Source: Thermoplasmata archaeon
GTDB taxonomy: Archaea; Thermoplasmatota; Thermoplasmata; Thermoplasmatales; Thermoplasmataceae
Direction of reading: 5' to 3'
Length of the DNA stretch: 54,071 bases
Assembly (NCBI GenBank): GCA_021792655.1
Contig: JAJYUG010000002.1
Location: 1-54,071 of the forward strand
Under the pieces are notes generated by a model. That model had not been told where the DNA came from and did no database searches. It saw nothing but the letters and a program-made list of their open reading frames with translations. Of this stretch, positions 28,030 through 35,356 are shown in pieces. The translations under genes and the position numbers were made by a program. The number at the start of each line of letters is the position of its first letter. Positions within the stretch are counted from its first letter, which is position 1.

Positions 28030-29439
28030 ATGCCGATTAATGAAGTGACTGGTGAAGCGTTGAGTGTTCAAACTACAAGAGTTACCAATAAGACAAGCGG
28101 GCTAAAGCGAGAATTAGAGTTTAGAGACATATTTTTCTTATCGTTGGGTGGACAGGCACCTTTTCTGTCTATGCTTACATACGCAACAGCTGTATTATTG
28201 CTTGCATTGTATTTTTCTCCAATAGTAATAATTATTGGAACGGCTGTTGTGCTTGTTAACGGTATAGTAGTATATTACCTCTCCAAGAAACACGTAGAGA
28301 CTGGCGGGTATTTCAACTATGCGTTTAAACTCTTATCAGAGAGATTTGGTTTCGAAACGGGCTGGATTTATGCATTTTATTCAATTCTGTACGCGGGGGG
28401 CTACCTTATAGGATCAGCTTTCGTGCTTTCTTACATTGTTGGAATACCTGCACCAGTAGCGTTTGCAATTGTATTCATACCGACGTCATTGTTTCTTATT
28501 TTTGGGATTAAACCGTCGAAGCATTACGCTGTTTTTGCGGGCGCTATTGAAATGGTGGTGCTGGCTACCGTCGTTATTGTATCTTTGTTTATCTCGCATT
28601 TTGTTCTTTACAATCCAGTAAGTAATGTACCATCTGCCTCCGTAATATTTCTTGGAATACTATTTGCAATAGGAATACCCACAGGCTATGGGGCGATTAC
28701 ACCTATATCCGGTGAGACAAAAAATGCACATAAAAACGTAGGTCGCGCAGCGCTGATGGTTATCGTAATCGGCGGTCTGTTAGAGGCTCTTGTTCTGTAC
28801 GGGCTTGTCGATGTTGGCATAACAACACATTCGTTCAGCGCTATGCTTTCTTCAAACATTCCAGTAATAACAGTTATGAGATCATTCCTTGGAAATTACT
28901 CCGTACCATTGTTTCTCTTTGCTGGAGTTAATGATGGTATACTTGGTTCATTAGCCTTTTTAACGGCTGCCTCTCGTAATATATATGCCATGGCCGATAA
29001 TCAGCTTATAAACCCGTTCTTCTCAAAGATTTCAAAACATTCTAACACCCCAATAACAGCCGTCCTTACCGTAATACTCATTTCGACCGTAATTCTTGTT
29101 CCCGCTATTCTAACGGTCAATGCTTTTGTACTCTTCTTGTTTCTGGGATCAATAGCTGGCCTCGCCAACCTCGCAGTCCATCTAACTTCCAATTTTTCTC
29201 TTCTATCTGAATCTTTAAAATCTGCTGCGCGGAGTGTGAGAAGAATTAGTGTATCTCTGACGGCCATAGCACTGTCAGGTTTCGTGCTTATATATAGCTT
29301 AATTGGATCAACTGATGAAATTATCTTGGTTTTCATGGCTTATATTATAACAGGATTCGTAGTATTGGAAGTTATAGATGTGAGAAGACTAGGAAGTAAA
29401 AAAATGAACCCTGATCTGCATAGTGATAGATTTTTTTAA
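28030..29439 (+). CDS. APC-superfamily amino acid permease
   Basis: A 469-aa protein with about 12 membrane helices. It has the amino-acid/polyamine/organocation signature in the first helix (FFLSLGGQAPFLSMLTYA) and the conserved GIPTGYGAITPISGETKNAHK loop after helix 6. It probably imports amino acids or other organic cations; substrate is unknown. Codons end mostly in A or T, unlike the neighbouring core genes, fitting lateral acquisition. It is a paralogue of the gene at 29548, but shorter by the C-terminal cytoplasmic domain. Confidence 0.87.
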   Translation: MPINEVTGEALSVQTTRVTNKTSGLKRELEFRDIFFLSLGGQAPFLSMLTYATAVLLLALYFSPIVIIIGTAVVLVNGIVVYYLSKKHVETGGYFNYAFKLLSERFGFETGWIYAFYSILYAGGYLIGSAFVLSYIVGIPAPVAFAIVFIPTSLFLIFGIKPSKHYAVFAGAIEMVVLATVVIVSLFISHFVLYNPVSNVPSASVIFLGILFAIGIPTGYGAITPISGETKNAHKNVGRAALMVIVIGGLLEALVLYGLVDVGITTHSFSAMLSSNIPVITVMRSFLGNYSVPLFLFAGVNDGILGSLAFLTAASRNIYAMADNQLINPFFSKISKHSNTPITAVLTVILISTVILVPAILTVNAFVLFLFLGSIAGLANLAVHLTSNFSLLSESLKSAARSVRRISVSLTAIALSGFVLIYSLIGSTDEIILVFMAYIITGFVVLEVIDVRRLGSKKMNPDLHSDRFF

Positions 29440-29547
29440 AACTTCCATATTTTTTAGAGAATCGAACTATTCAATGAATGGCTATCGAATAGTATTAAGG
29501 GGGAAGTAACATCTTTATGCATAAGTTTTTTCACTTACTAGATTGAA

Positions 29548-31404
29548 ATGGTTAATTCAAACTTCGAAAATGGCTCTGAATTGGAACTCCAAAGGCACCT
29601 TTCGTTCAGAGATGTTTTCTTTCTTTCCTTTGGCGGAATGTCACCGCTACTTAGTCTGCTGACTTACGGAGCAGTTGCCCTTTCCTACGGGGGTTTGCTA
29701 ACACCACTTATCATGATAGTTGGTACTCTGCTTGTGCTGATCAACGGTCTTGTAGTAATGCAACTGTCCAGAAGGTTTAGGACCTCTGGAGGATATTATA
29801 CATACGCATTCCAAGTCCTTTCCGAAAGGGTTGGTTTCAGTACAGGATGGGTGTACCTTTTCTATTCCCTGCTATTTGGCCTGGCATATGTGATCGGAGC
29901 TGTGTATGTGGTTTCAGCGATTTTCGGTTTCTCAGTCTACCTGACACTTTTTGCTATCGTCTTACCCGCTTCTTTTTTCCTTATTGTAGGCATAAAGCCA
30001 TCTGCGAAGTACGCTATTTATACTGGAATTGCTGAAATAGGAATTATTCTGTTCATAATATTTCTATCATTTTACTTGACTGGAGGTTCTGCATATATAC
30101 CAAATCTTGGTTCAACGCACATTACTGGAGGAGCTTTTACCCTCGGCATCCTGTTCGCCATGGGCATCCCCACAGGCTATGGGGCCATTGCACCCATTTC
30201 CGGTGAAGTAAAGAATGCAGAGAAAGTTGTGGGCAGATCTGCCATTTCAGTAATCCTTACCGGAGGATTTCTGGCATCATTCTTCATCTATGCGATATCC
30301 AACCTGCTCCTCCAGAAGAACATTACCATTCCCTTTGGTGGTTCCGGACTCCCTATACTTTCCATCCTCTCAGGGCACTTCTCCTTTTACAGCAGGTACA
30401 TAATTTATGCAGTTTCCATAGCGGTCATAAATGATGGGATACTTGCAATCCTATCTTTTGGCTCTGCTGCTTCAAGAACCATATTCAAGATGGGAGTTGA
30501 CAGGACTTTTCCCACACTTTTTGCGAGAAAAATAAAGGAACAACCCATTAATGCAAACTTAACAGTTTCCGTCGTTATAATAGTGATTCCCACAATCATG
30601 CTTGCTGTCCTCCCTGCTTTTGCCATATTCATAATACTTGGAACAATAGCATCTCTTGGAGGCCTTTTCATTCATATTATGGCCGGAGCATCCCTAATGA
30701 GGGTTGGCATTCGCAGAGGCAGAAGGCTCATACTGAGTGGTTCAAAAGGACTGCTGCAATTCCTGGTTGACTATAAGGAGGCTCTACTGGCCGGAACAGC
30801 AGCAATGATAACTTCTGTGGAACTTGTTTATTCGGCTTATTCCACTCTGATCGTATATTCAACATTCTTCCTGATCTGGATCGTTGCCGGTTACATAATC
30901 ATGGACATAAGGGATATTGTGATGAGAACTCCTTATTTGGTCAAGTTGACCAAGGGAGAAATATCGGTAGCTGAAAGATTCAAGGATCTCACAAGCTTGA
31001 AAATAAGAAGTGCTCTTCCTGATGTTGTGGTAGGAATTAACGATTCAGTAAGAACTGCAATGGAAAAATGTATTTCCATGGATTCCCCTGGGGCCGCAGT
31101 AATCGATCACAACTCTGTGCCTGTAGGTACGCTCATTCTGAGAGATGTCTTCATGCTCTCTGAGAACGAGATGAGCAGAATGAAGATGAAGGACATCTGG
31201 CTGGAACGGCCTGTTACAATAGGCAGGGAAAGCGATGTTACGGACATAATAAAAACATTCAAGGAGAGCAGGATACCAATACTGTCCATTGTAGACGCAC
31301 AAGGGAAATTCTCAGGGACAGTCCGGGAAAGAGAAGTCATCATGTCACTCGGAGGATTCGGGCAGACACAGCCGTCGGACAATTCAGACCTATCGCTGCA
31401 TTGA
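29548..31404 (+). CDS. APC-superfamily permease with C-terminal CBS-like regulatory domain
   Basis: A 618-aa permease. The N-terminal 12 helices (FFLSFGGMSPLLSLLTYGA and GIPTGYGAIAPISGEVKNAEK) are the paralogue of the gene at 28030. The last 130 residues form a soluble pair of CBS-like repeats (SALPDVVVGINDSVRTAMEK and WLERPVTIGRESDVTDIIKT). CBS pairs usually bind adenosine nucleotides, so transport may be gated by energy charge. It is less A/T-biased than its upstream neighbour, so the two may have different histories. ATG 29548 follows a TATA-like CTTTATGC region. Confidence 0.87.
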   Translation: MVNSNFENGSELELQRHLSFRDVFFLSFGGMSPLLSLLTYGAVALSYGGLLTPLIMIVGTLLVLINGLVVMQLSRRFRTSGGYYTYAFQVLSERVGFSTGWVYLFYSLLFGLAYVIGAVYVVSAIFGFSVYLTLFAIVLPASFFLIVGIKPSAKYAIYTGIAEIGIILFIIFLSFYLTGGSAYIPNLGSTHITGGAFTLGILFAMGIPTGYGAIAPISGEVKNAEKVVGRSAISVILTGGFLASFFIYAISNLLLQKNITIPFGGSGLPILSILSGHFSFYSRYIIYAVSIAVINDGILAILSFGSAASRTIFKMGVDRTFPTLFARKIKEQPINANLTVSVVIIVIPTIMLAVLPAFAIFIILGTIASLGGLFIHIMAGASLMRVGIRRGRRLILSGSKGLLQFLVDYKEALLAGTAAMITSVELVYSAYSTLIVYSTFFLIWIVAGYIIMDIRDIVMRTPYLVKLTKGEISVAERFKDLTSLKIRSALPDVVVGINDSVRTAMEKCISMDSPGAAVIDHNSVPVGTLILRDVFMLSENEMSRMKMKDIWLERPVTIGRESDVTDIIKTFKESRIPILSIVDAQGKFSGTVREREVIMSLGGFGQTQPSDNSDLSLH

Positions 31405-31425
31405 AGGGGGCGATGCAATTTGTAT

Positions 31426-31446
31426 CAAATGGCCTCACACCATTTG
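31426..31446. terminator. Stem-loop after the APC-CBS gene
   Basis: CAAATGG (31426-31432) pairs perfectly with CCATTTG (31440-31446) across a 7-nt loop, 22 nt after the stop codon. No clear T-run follows, so it may be an mRNA 3'-end structure rather than an intrinsic terminator. Confidence 0.35.
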
Positions 31447-31607
31447 GCTGAATTCACTTTCTCCTGCCAAAAGCCAGAAATGTGATGTTTCTTACCCATC
31501 AGTCAACATAAATGAGAAATGGCTCGGCTTTTTTAAAGACTTTTCAAACCCTTAGCTCCGTACTCTCTTAGATGCCGATGAAAAAGGTTCTTATATTTCT
31601 TGGTGAG

Positions 31608-32057
31608 ACTTCTTCCTAAGAAGTTTCTCGCAAAGGAAAGCCCGTGTTATTACCAATTGAAATTTTAAGGGCTTTCCTGCGAACCCCCTCCCCGCCGAGC
31701 GTAGCAGGTCTGAACGTAGTGAAGACCTGAAGTGAAGACCTGAAGTGTTCCAAAGGGACACGTAGCCCACACGTGTGAAACACGTGGGGGTGCGTAGCAT
31801 AGGACACGAGGGGTTGGTGGACAGCCCAAAGGGCTGGACAAATCAGGGTAATAGGCTGTCCCGAAGGGACAAGTGAACGGCGAAGCCGGACACGTGGCTA
31901 TCCCTGATTAGACCTCCGAGACGAGCGAAGGCAAAAAGAGGGGGGAATGTGTGAGCGAAGCGAACAAAGGAGGGATGAATTTTTGCCGTAGCGAAAGCCC
32001 GTACTCCGTGCAGGAGGCGGGAGTGTCGCAGAGTGTCCTGTGTTACGCTCGGCGGGG
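31608..32057 (+). ncRNA. GC-rich, hairpin-dense structured locus; candidate novel non-coding RNA
   Basis: A strikingly GC-rich stretch inside A/T-rich island DNA with no plausible gene. A 17-nt stem joins 31690-31706 to 32041-32057, closing a domain that contains many hairpins. Clear ones are 31746-31760 (AAA loop), 31761-31794 (GAA loop), 31822-31836 (AAA), 31857-31871 (GAA) and 31878-31888 (GAA). An eight-pair stem (31841-31848 with 31902-31909) encloses the last two. Another stem pairs 31930-31937 with 31980-31987. Outside it, 31628-31682 forms a 14-pair hairpin and 31608-31624 a seven-pair one. A TTATATTTC at 31591-31599 could be its TATA. Three imperfect pairs (31704/32043, 31749/31757, 31763/31792) are G-U only if + strand RNA is transcribed. 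Function and family are unknown; a MITE-like DNA element is the main alternative. Confidence 0.6.
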
Positions 32058-32085
32058 TAAGCTAAAGCGGACTACAAAGCGTATT

Positions 32086-32098
32086 TATAGTTAATTAC
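32086..32098. repeat. Left terminal inverted repeat of IS630-type element
   Basis: TATAGTTAATTAC, the exact reverse complement of 33140-33152. An extra imperfect match runs further inward. Confidence 0.85.
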
Positions 32099-32131
32099 TA
32101 ACATTATTATACTTATTAACATTAGATTTTC

Positions 32132-33139
32132 ATGGTCAAAACGGAGATGTATCACATCGAGAGGAAGATGGATGAAGATGATCTGGATCGGTTGATAAAA
32201 AGCCTTGAAAGAAGCACAAAGGTTCTGAAAAGACTCCTTTTTGTTAAGTACAGATACGATGGTGATTCTGTCCGGGAAGCTGCAAAGAGAATCGGAATAA
32301 CGAAGATGATGGGATACGCATGGCAGAGGAGATGGAATCAGGATGGATACAGAGGCCTTATGCCGAGATACGCAAGGAAGGGGCCATCAAAGATGTCTGT
32401 GGAACAGAAAGAAATGCTGAAGGAGAAGCTTAAAAACGGGGAGTACACAACCTCTCAGGTCAGGGATATGATAAGGGATGAATTCGGGATAGAATATACA
32501 ATGAAGCAGGTATGGGCCATATTGAAGAAGATGGGCATGAGGTATGCGAAGCCATACCCTCATGACAAACGCAGGCCAAGAGATGCGGAAAACGTTCTAA
32601 AAAAAACTTAGGCAAAATATCCCTGAAGGAAAACGTATTAGGATTCCTGGATGAATCTGCACCACAGACTACGGCGAACACGGTTAGATTATGGTCTTTC
32701 AGTAAACCTGAGATCATCAGGGATACTTCAAAATATAAGGCGAATACATTCGGTTTCTACGCAATGAACGGTAGCAGCGTTGTTGATTTTCAGGATCGCT
32801 CCAGGAAGGAAAACGTAACTTCTTTCATAAGGGAGATAAGGGAAAGAAATCCTGAAAAGCCTGTAGCCATAATACTGGACAATTTCAGATCACACCATTC
32901 AAAGACCGTTTTAGAAGCTGCTGAATATCAAGCTGATATTCCTTCCACCGTATTCTCCCGATCTGAATCCAATAGAATTCATATGGAAAAGCATCAAGAG
33001 AACCGTATCCATAGCGCCAATAGATTCAGAAGGCGACCTCAAAGATGCCATAAAGAAGAGCTTCATGGAATTTTCAGGAAGGCTAACATTTGCAAAAAGC
33101 TGGGCAGAGAATTCCCTAAACAAAAATATAATTATGTAG
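32132..33139 (+). pseudogene. IS630 family DDE transposase, frameshifted
   Basis: The reading frame is split twice. The first part (32132-32611) is the N-terminal HTH half (SVREAAKRIGITKMMGYAWQ). A -1 shift at an A8 run (32599-32606) is needed to continue into the catalytic half with the first Asp (LGFLDESAPQ) and ILDNFRSHHSKTV. A second, +1 shift near 32912-32930 leads to LPPYSPDLNPIEFIWKSIKR with the final Glu. IS elements often use programmed -1 shifting at A-runs, so the first break may be functional, but the second looks like real decay. The ending stop is at 33137-33139. Confidence 0.85.
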
Positions 33140-33152
33140 GTAATTAACTATA
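33140..33152. repeat. Right terminal inverted repeat of IS630-type element
   Basis: GTAATTAACTATA, directly after the transposase stop codon, exact inverse of 32086-32098. Confidence 0.85.
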
Positions 33153-33670
33153 ATTGGATAAGGGATAATAAGATAGGAATGTCGTAAAGAAAACTAATAA
33201 TATGTTAGATGTGGCTTCCAAATAATAGATACCCGTGTGCCTCTCCTGACTTTGCTCGCGTATATGGAGGGTCCTCGTTCTGCCGAGCATTATAAAAAAT
33301 ACTCAAAACCTTTTAGAATGTAGCTATAAGTAATAATAGAAAACCAATTCTAACTAGACGTGGAATAATCGCCTCTATCTAATCTATTAACCTTCAATTA
33401 ATATAAGATAAGTAATACGACTTGATGGTTTACGCTTTTCCCATAAAAGTATTCTTTTACCAGAAAACCTATTATGACTACTATGTTGATTTCTTCCCTT
33501 TGATTTGATCATCCCCCCTCTCTTTAACTTTTCTGGTAACTTTGTATGTTCTACTATTCACCGCAGTGCGGTATTCTGACTTCCATTTACAGGGATGCCG
33601 GAACCAGTCTTAATTGGGCTGCATTGCAGCATGTACACTATCGGCTCCGGTCACGCCTCTCATACTCAAC
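33153..33670. other. A/T-rich stretch without a gene
   Basis: No frame with plausible protein content and no RNA gene found on either strand. A short palindrome ACCGC-AGT-GCGGT occurs near 33560. The region probably represents decayed mobile DNA, given an IS110 fragment that follows. Confidence 0.4.
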
Positions 33671-33832
33671 CTATGTCATGTTGCGTTTGAGAATGTAGTA
33701 AATCATGCGAAGGAGATGCCTTGCCGCAGCTATCTTCGCCTTGTTTGATCCCGATCTGGTCTTGATTCTCCTGTAGGCCTCTGATATTTCAGAATCAGGA
33801 TCGTTTATGAGGTGTATCTGGACACATTCCAT
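33671..33832 (-). pseudogene. C-terminal fragment of an IS110-type transposase
   Basis: A 53-codon minus-strand frame contains MECVQIHLINDPDSE, then SEAYRRIKTRSGSNKAKIAA and AARHLLRMIYYILKRNMT. This is the pattern of the C-terminal Transposase_20 domain of IS110/IS1111 transposases. The catalytic N-terminal RuvC-like domain and the rest of the gene are absent, so this is a remnant. Confidence 0.7.
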
Positions 33833-33948
33833 AAAAAAGAGCGTTGTCTACAGCCTCATGCTAAAAATTGGTTGCGAAACTCAAGTTTAAGAGGTCAAGA
33901 TACTTTGGTTGTCTGGTCATAGTTACATGTTTCATTTGTCTATATAAA

Positions 33949-33988
33949 GGACTTGATTACACCTATAATGAAGTCCGGTCGGGCCCAT
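33949..33988 (+). repeat. Attachment-site repeat, copy 1 (island A/B junction)
   Basis: Forty bases that match 36942-36981 with three mismatches. The last 15 (33974-33988) equal the tRNA-Val 3' end. The first 25 hold the inverted pair GGACTT/AAGTCC, are not in the tRNA, and so belong to the element ends. Two related elements sharing the same terminal sequence would leave exactly this pattern. Confidence 0.8.
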
Positions 33989-34119
33989 AGATATAATAGT
34001 ATGAATATAATTATATTTCTCAAAGTCTGAAACTTTACTCTCACATTGTATTTTCAAGAGAAAATCTATTGATTGAAATCTAAAACAATGTTTATTAAAC
34101 ATCCTATATTGTATATACT

Positions 34120-34371
34120 ATGGATCAAGAAGTCCAGATGGACATTAAAGATGTGAGACTCACTGTCGAAAAGCACCTTAAAGATTTGGGTGTAGAAGGA
34201 CCGGCTAGGATTGCATCCGCAAAATTCTATCAGGGTTATTGGGACATTATTGTTGTCTATTCAAGAGACATAGAAGTTGGAGATAAAAAGCAAAAGACAG
34301 GCATAATCTCCTCATTGGTAATAAATGACACCACCAGAAAAGTTGAGGCATTCAAAGACAACCCAACCTAA
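34120..34371 (+). CDS. Small hypothetical protein (83 aa) of island B
   Basis: I do not recognise this family. It is a small soluble protein with a predicted helix (DIKDVRLTVEKHLKDLGV) then a beta hairpin or sheet (ARIASAKFYQGYWDIIVVYS, IISSLVINDTTRKVEAF), somewhat like a small alpha-beta or PepSY-like fold. A TTTATTAAAC element about 25 nt upstream of the ATG is a likely TATA. The next gene starts 15 nt after it, so the two form a pair. Confidence 0.65.
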   Translation: MDQEVQMDIKDVRLTVEKHLKDLGVEGPARIASAKFYQGYWDIIVVYSRDIEVGDKKQKTGIISSLVINDTTRKVEAFKDNPT

Positions 34372-34385
34372 GGACGCTTTTTCAA

Positions 34386-34745
34386 ATGGGATTGATCATC
34401 GAACAGGTTGAAATAAAGGGCACAGTCAAGAGTGTTAAAGTCTCCGCTTTGATAGATTCTGGAGCTGAAGGAAACTACATCGGTGCTGAATTGCCCAACG
34501 GAATCAGACCAGAACAACTTGGATTTATATCTTACGGTGAAATTCCTGTTTCAATTCCAGGGTCATCCATAAGAGAATTGCATGGTTCCCTGACATTCGA
34601 GAATCTAAAACTGAACGGGGTTATCGTTTCTGAACCGGAATTCATAATTCTTGAAAATATAGATTTTCCAGCCATAATTAGACTGGAAATACTTCAAATG
34701 ATTGGATTGAAACTGGACTTCAGAACTGATACTATGCGGTTCTGA
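34386..34745 (+). CDS. Retropepsin-like aspartic protease fold protein
   Basis: A 119-aa protein with the single-copy pepsin-like active-site motif ALIDSGAEGNYIG at about residues 22-34. Near the C-terminus is the matching IIRLEILQMIGLKLDFRT segment typical of the second half of retroviral-type aspartic proteases. Such proteins act as homodimers, contributing one Asp each; Asp25 is intact. Cellular archaeal relatives are poorly characterised. It pairs with the 83-aa protein just upstream. Proteolytic activity is an inference from the motif. Confidence 0.75.
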   Translation: MGLIIEQVEIKGTVKSVKVSALIDSGAEGNYIGAELPNGIRPEQLGFISYGEIPVSIPGSSIRELHGSLTFENLKLNGVIVSEPEFIILENIDFPAIIRLEILQMIGLKLDFRTDTMRF

Positions 34746-34853
34746 AGTCCAGTTATTCCTATAAAACAAGAAGAAAACGAGGTTCAGTTTCTGTTTTCCA
34801 GTTCCCCCTTAAAAGTAAAGTTTTTTCATAAATAGAAATATATTTCGGATACC

Positions 34854-34867
34854 TAACTATTAAGTTA
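34854..34867. promoter_or_regulatory. Inverted repeat, likely operator of the MarR gene
   Basis: TAACT-ATTA-AGTTA forms a perfect interrupted palindrome just before the MarR ATG and directly downstream of the TATA-like AAATATATTT (34834-34845), so it covers the expected transcription start. This is the position expected for autorepression by a MarR dimer. Confidence 0.5.
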
Positions 34868-34873
34868 CCTAAT

Positions 34874-35356
34874 ATGTCAAGAGAGGGAAAGGAGAAGTTA
34901 CTTAACAACAGAGTTGAGAATATTGGGGGAGTCTGGACAGATTTTGGAACACTTATATCAAAATTCACGAAAATTTCGAGGATAAACGCGAGAAAGGCAC
35001 AACTTACATTACCGCAGGCATGGGCATTGCAAGTGATATCTGTGCGGAAAGGAATTTCCCCCAAGGAGATATCTTCCTATTCAGGGACGACACTCCCTAG
35101 TATCACAGATCTACTAGACGGATTGACCGCATTAAAATATATATATAGGGCCAGGAGCGACAAAGACAGAAGGAAAGTTGAGATATCAATTTCAGAAAAT
35201 GGAAAAGAGAGGCTCCTGAAGTTTCAGAAAATGCAACAGTCAATGACAGAGCAACTTTATAAGTCACTCGATACAGAAAATATGAGTGCATTCTCTAGAA
35301 TTGTATCAACTATGGTAAAGGCACTGGACAATCTGGAGAAAATGGATAGTGAATAG
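34874..35356 (+). CDS. MarR family transcriptional regulator
   Basis: A 160-aa winged-helix regulator: QAWALQVISVRKGISPKEIS, the recognition helix region TTLPSITDLLDGLTALKYI and the wing ARSDKDRRKVEISISENG are typical of MarR. It likely represses the exporter gene it overlaps, and responds to a small toxic molecule. A palindrome precedes its start. Codon usage is A/T-rich, like its neighbours. The MFS gene start overlaps the MarR stop, so the two form one transcript. Confidence 0.88.
   Translation: MSREGKEKLLNNRVENIGGVWTDFGTLISKFTKISRINARKAQLTLPQAWALQVISVRKGISPKEISSYSGTTLPSITDLLDGLTALKYIYRARSDKDRRKVEISISENGKERLLKFQKMQQSMTEQLYKSLDTENMSAFSRIVSTMVKALDNLEKMDSE

Larger units (their letters stand above)
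32086..33152 (+). mobile_element. IS630-type insertion sequence, decayed
   Basis: About 1.07 kb bounded by exact 13-bp inverted repeats, TATAGTTAATTAC at the left and GTAATTAACTATA at the right; the repeats continue imperfectly inward for about 14 nt. It contains a frameshifted DDE transposase. Ends with TA fit the TA target preference of IS630. It inserted next to the structured non-coding locus and may have disrupted its 3' flank. Confidence 0.8.
27971..33988. mobile_element. Island A, integrated behind tRNA-Val
   Basis: The 15 bases TCCGGTCGGGCCCAT at 27957-27971 (tRNA 3' end plus one base) recur exactly at 33974-33988. A direct repeat of a tRNA 3' end with foreign-looking DNA between is the classical sign of a tRNA-targeted integrative element. 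Cargo is two APC transporters, a structured non-coding locus, a decayed IS630 element and an IS110 remnant. No integrase is recognisable, so the element is probably a decayed or defective one, or is moved in trans. Borders are inferred. Confidence 0.72.

Noticed and set aside
31591-31800. Overlapping open frames on the minus strand in the structured locus
   Set aside because: Short, low-complexity, no ribosome binding site, and fully explained by the GC-rich hairpins.
31608-32057. Group II intron, rRNA fragment or CRISPR array
   Set aside because: No domain V-like hairpin or reverse transcriptase, no conserved rRNA segments, and repeats are not regularly spaced direct repeats.
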